Assembly (NCBI GenBank): GCA_007132315.1
Contig: SLOW01000116.1
Location: 1-8,284 of the forward strand
DNA: 8,284 bases
Source of the DNA: Opitutales bacterium
GTDB taxonomy: Bacteria; Verrucomicrobiota; Verrucomicrobiia; Opitutales; T3Sed10-336
Direction: 5' to 3'
In this document: piece by piece, positions 6,242 to 8,284 of the stretch
Layout: the number at the start of each line of letters is the position of its first letter
Position numbering within the stretch: the first letter of the stretch is position 1
Notes under the pieces: generated by a model
What the model saw: only the letters and a program-made list of their open reading frames with translations
Told to the model about the DNA's origin: nothing
The model's database searches: none
Position numbers and translations under genes: made by a program

Positions 6242-8284
6242 TCAGGCGGTGGGGAACACGGGGCGGCCCAGCTTTTTCGAACAGAGGTGTTCGAAATCCA
6301 GGGCGGCCTCGGGATGTTCGCAGACAAAGCGGACAAAATCGCCGCGACCGAATACAAGAAAACGGGCCTCTTCCCGGCAGTACACATCCTCGGCCGCAGG
6401 CGCCCCGCGCATCATGCTGAGCTCCCCGAAGAATTCTCCGATCGACAGCCGATTGCGCCGCTTTCGGTTGACGATGCGTTCGGACACGCCGTCGTACAGA
6501 ATATAAAAAAACCCGTTACGCTCGTTCTGCCGCGTCACATATTTACCGGCCGAACACGACACAAAGCTGCCGGTGCGGGCAAACCGCCGGATCGTCTCCC
6601 GCGGCCAGCGGCGAAAGAAGGGAATCCGGGACAAGAAAGACCCCTTCACCGCGTCCCGTATCGCCTGCTGACCCTCCTTCGAAATGATGGAGGCGGCGAA
6701 GTCCTCCATGGAAAGCGCGTACACGATGGCCGGAGTCACCGTACGGATGATCCGCTGGCGCGGCTGCTCGGTCCAGAGGGGAATAGTCCCGAAGGTGTCG
6801 CCGTGCCTCAGCGTCGCCAACCGCAGCAGGCGTCCGCTGGGCAGTTCCCGCAACACCTCCAGCTTTCCCTTGAAGACGACATAGACACAATCGCGAGGTC
6901 CGTCCGCCGAGATCACCGTTTCCTGCGCTCCCAGGAAGTGCGGAGTCAACTGGCCGGCGATGACGACGCGTTCATCGGGCCGGATCTCACTGAAAACGAT
7001 GCTTTCCTCCAACATGGTCAGAATTCTGTCCTGCGGCGGCGGTCGGTCCTTCGAATAGGAGGCCAGCCGGGCCTCCACGCGCCTTCTTGCGGAGCGTTCC
7101 AACCGCCTCCGGCGAAACGCCAGACGCGCGTTGTGGAGGCTGGCCCGGATCGCGAGCGCCACCGGAAGCAGGGCGGCCAGCGCCACCACGGACAACTGAA
7201 AGACGGGCGAAAGCAGGACGGAGGTTCCCCGCGCCACGAATTCCGGAAAAAACAGGAACAACAGATAGGCCCCAAACGCGGCCCACAGCAACCAAGCCAG
7301 CCCCAACAGCCCGAGAAACCGTCCATTCTCCGCCGCCAGGCGCCGCTTGAAACCGTGCCAAGTGCGGCGACTTCGGTCGAACAGCAGGTCACGGTGGGTG
7401 TCGGGCGGTATCCGGTTCGTGATTCCGCCCAGGAATTGAGTGACCGGATAGCCGCGCCAGGGCAGGGTTTGCCAAAGGATCCCGACCAGAAACAGCGGCG
7501 CCACCGAGGGCGCCCACATCACGGCCGCCGCGAACAGCGTCACCAGCGGAACCAAACGAACCAGTGCGGCGATTGCTTCGCCGGTGCCGCCGCCCATGCG
7601 AAAGTCCGAAAGATCCAGCGTGAAGTGGGGCACCGGGCTCCGCCATCGCAACCGGGGCGAATAGAGCTCGACGTCGCCGGACCTCGCCACCCCGCCCGCC
7701 AACAGGTACCCCAGGCTGAGCGCGACCGACACCAACGCATAGACCGCCAGGTAATCGTACCCGGAACCCGGAAGCGGCATATGGGTTGAAAAAATCCGGC
7801 CGAACGCGATCCCGTAGCTGTCGGTCCGCAGCAGACCTGCCATCAGGATCGCGTAAACCGTCGCCCCCGCCGCCGCCAGAATCAGAAACACGGCCAGAGT
7901 CTTCGGCAGGACGAAGCGAAAATTCAACGGAGGGCGACTCACCGGCTCCGGCTCATCCACCTCCACGAGAACACCCCGCTCCACCGCCTTGAGCACCAAT
8001 TCGTAAAATTCCCTCAGTGGCGGGGCCGCTCCCTTGAGTATCAATGATGCCAGCACTTCCGGCGCCTTCGCGCCCTCGCCAAAGGCTTCCAACATGTCCC
8101 GTTCCGCACGACTTGCGCCGAGCTGTCTCCCGGTTGCGACATTCTTGATAGCCACCCGCTCCCGCCGATCGACACCCGATCTCACCACCTCGCCCACCTT
8201 GAGTGTCGCTGACCGCAGCAGGTGTCGCTGCCGCTGTGAGGCCGATTCGGGATCCACCGTTTGACTGGGTTTGTTATTCGTCAT
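6242..8284 (-). CDS. Membrane protein: PqqD-like domain, M50-like (apparently inactive) core, two cNMP-binding-like domains
   Basis: This 680-residue protein has its ATG exactly at the right edge (8284-8282), so a start further upstream cannot be excluded. Residues about 25-110 resemble a PqqD-type small domain (TGRQLGASRAERDML, then PPLREFYELVLKAVERGVL). A membrane region of about six segments follows (near 128-151, 177-199, 237-257, 259-274, 322-346, 358-380). Its layout resembles M50/site-2-protease-type peptide metalloproteases: LSLGYLLA (189-196) sits where HELGHALA is expected, LDLSDFR (223-229) matches the 'vDvSDaw' segment, and LPWRGY (274-279) sits where a P..DGY metal-ligand segment is expected. 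All expected zinc ligands appear replaced, so a pseudo-protease is likely. A basic linker (385-407) leads to two cNMP-binding-like domains (about 425-535 and 550-665). Cassette 1 (495-511, GDTFGTIPLWTEQPRQR) keeps the Arg but not the Glu; cassette 2 (616-634) keeps GEFFGELSMM but has Ala instead of the Arg. cAMP binding is therefore doubtful. Function is unknown; it is probably a membrane sensor or scaffold with cytosolic ends. Confidence 0.9.
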   Translation of the reverse strand: MTNNKPSQTVDPESASQRQRHLLRSATLKVGEVVRSGVDRRERVAIKNVATGRQLGASRAERDMLEAFGEGAKAPEVLASLILKGAAPPLREFYELVLKAVERGVLVEVDEPEPVSRPPLNFRFVLPKTLAVFLILAAAGATVYAILMAGLLRTDSYGIAFGRIFSTHMPLPGSGYDYLAVYALVSVALSLGYLLAGGVARSGDVELYSPRLRWRSPVPHFTLDLSDFRMGGGTGEAIAALVRLVPLVTLFAAAVMWAPSVAPLFLVGILWQTLPWRGYPVTQFLGGITNRIPPDTHRDLLFDRSRRTWHGFKRRLAAENGRFLGLLGLAWLLWAAFGAYLLFLFFPEFVARGTSVLLSPVFQLSVVALAALLPVALAIRASLHNARLAFRRRRLERSARRRVEARLASYSKDRPPPQDRILTMLEESIVFSEIRPDERVVIAGQLTPHFLGAQETVISADGPRDCVYVVFKGKLEVLRELPSGRLLRLATLRHGDTFGTIPLWTEQPRQRIIRTVTPAIVYALSMEDFAASIISKEGQQAIRDAVKGSFLSRIPFFRRWPRETIRRFARTGSFVSCSAGKYVTRQNERNGFFYILYDGVSERIVNRKRRNRLSIGEFFGELSMMRGAPAAEDVYCREEARFLVFGRGDFVRFVCEHPEAALDFEHLCSKKLGRPVFPTA

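Noticed and set aside
5425..6420. 331-codon open frame on the plus strand spanning the carbonic anhydrase gene and the intergenic region
   Set aside because: It crosses a real gene, a repeat-rich gap and the end of another gene, and its product has no coherent domain.
6287..7789. 500-codon open frame on the plus strand
   Set aside because: It is antisense to the cNMP/M50-like gene. Its product is a low-complexity run rich in Arg, Pro, Gln and Gly with no domain.

Overview
The window is a GC-rich, densely coded stretch of a bacterial chromosome with five protein genes and no sign of phage, transposon, CRISPR or RNA genes. The organism is probably Gram-negative. The evidence is an exported periplasmic-type binding protein, an NtrC-type sigma-54 activator, and a large membrane protein joining a PqqD-like segment, an M50-like membrane core and cyclic-nucleotide-binding-like domains. 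That last architecture, and short intergenic repeats of the type 'GAAGAGCGGAGCTAC', recall Verrucomicrobiota (Opitutae-like). This placement is an inference from general knowledge and is of low to moderate confidence.

Layout. Positions 1-773 (minus) hold the N-terminal part of a PstS-like substrate-binding protein that runs off the left edge. It is easy to miss because its stop codon lies outside the window. Upstream of it on the same strand, at 890-2266 (minus), is a complete NtrC-family response regulator; the two are separated by 116 bases carrying a strong perfect hairpin. A 139-base divergent region follows. It holds a good sigma-70-type promoter for gcvP and a possible sigma-54 site for the regulator. 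At 2406-5336 (plus) is a full-length single-chain glycine dehydrogenase (gcvP, P-protein of the glycine cleavage system). The promoter geometry puts the transcription start on the A of its ATG, so the mRNA is predicted to be leaderless. Convergent with it, at 5404-5934 (minus), is a gamma-class carbonic anhydrase-like hexapeptide-repeat protein with all three metal-binding histidines.

Positions 5935-6241 are a 307-base non-coding stretch packed with short repeats, competing hairpins and a G-quadruplex-type motif on the minus strand. At 6242-8284 (minus) is a 680-residue membrane protein whose initiator ATG is exactly at the right edge. It reads as an N-terminal PqqD-like domain, an M50/site-2-protease-like membrane core whose metal-ligand positions appear replaced, and two C-terminal cNMP-binding-like domains with degenerate phosphate-binding cassettes.

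How the genes relate. The regulator and the binding protein may form one sensing or uptake locus, but no histidine kinase or transport permease is visible here. gcvP stands alone, without gcvT or gcvH in the window. The carbonic anhydrase and the pseudo-protease/cNMP protein lie on the same strand but are separated by the repeat-rich region, so co-transcription is uncertain. The most interesting items are the apparently inactive M50-like/cNMP fusion protein, the leaderless gcvP start, and the structured intergenic region at 5982-6249.
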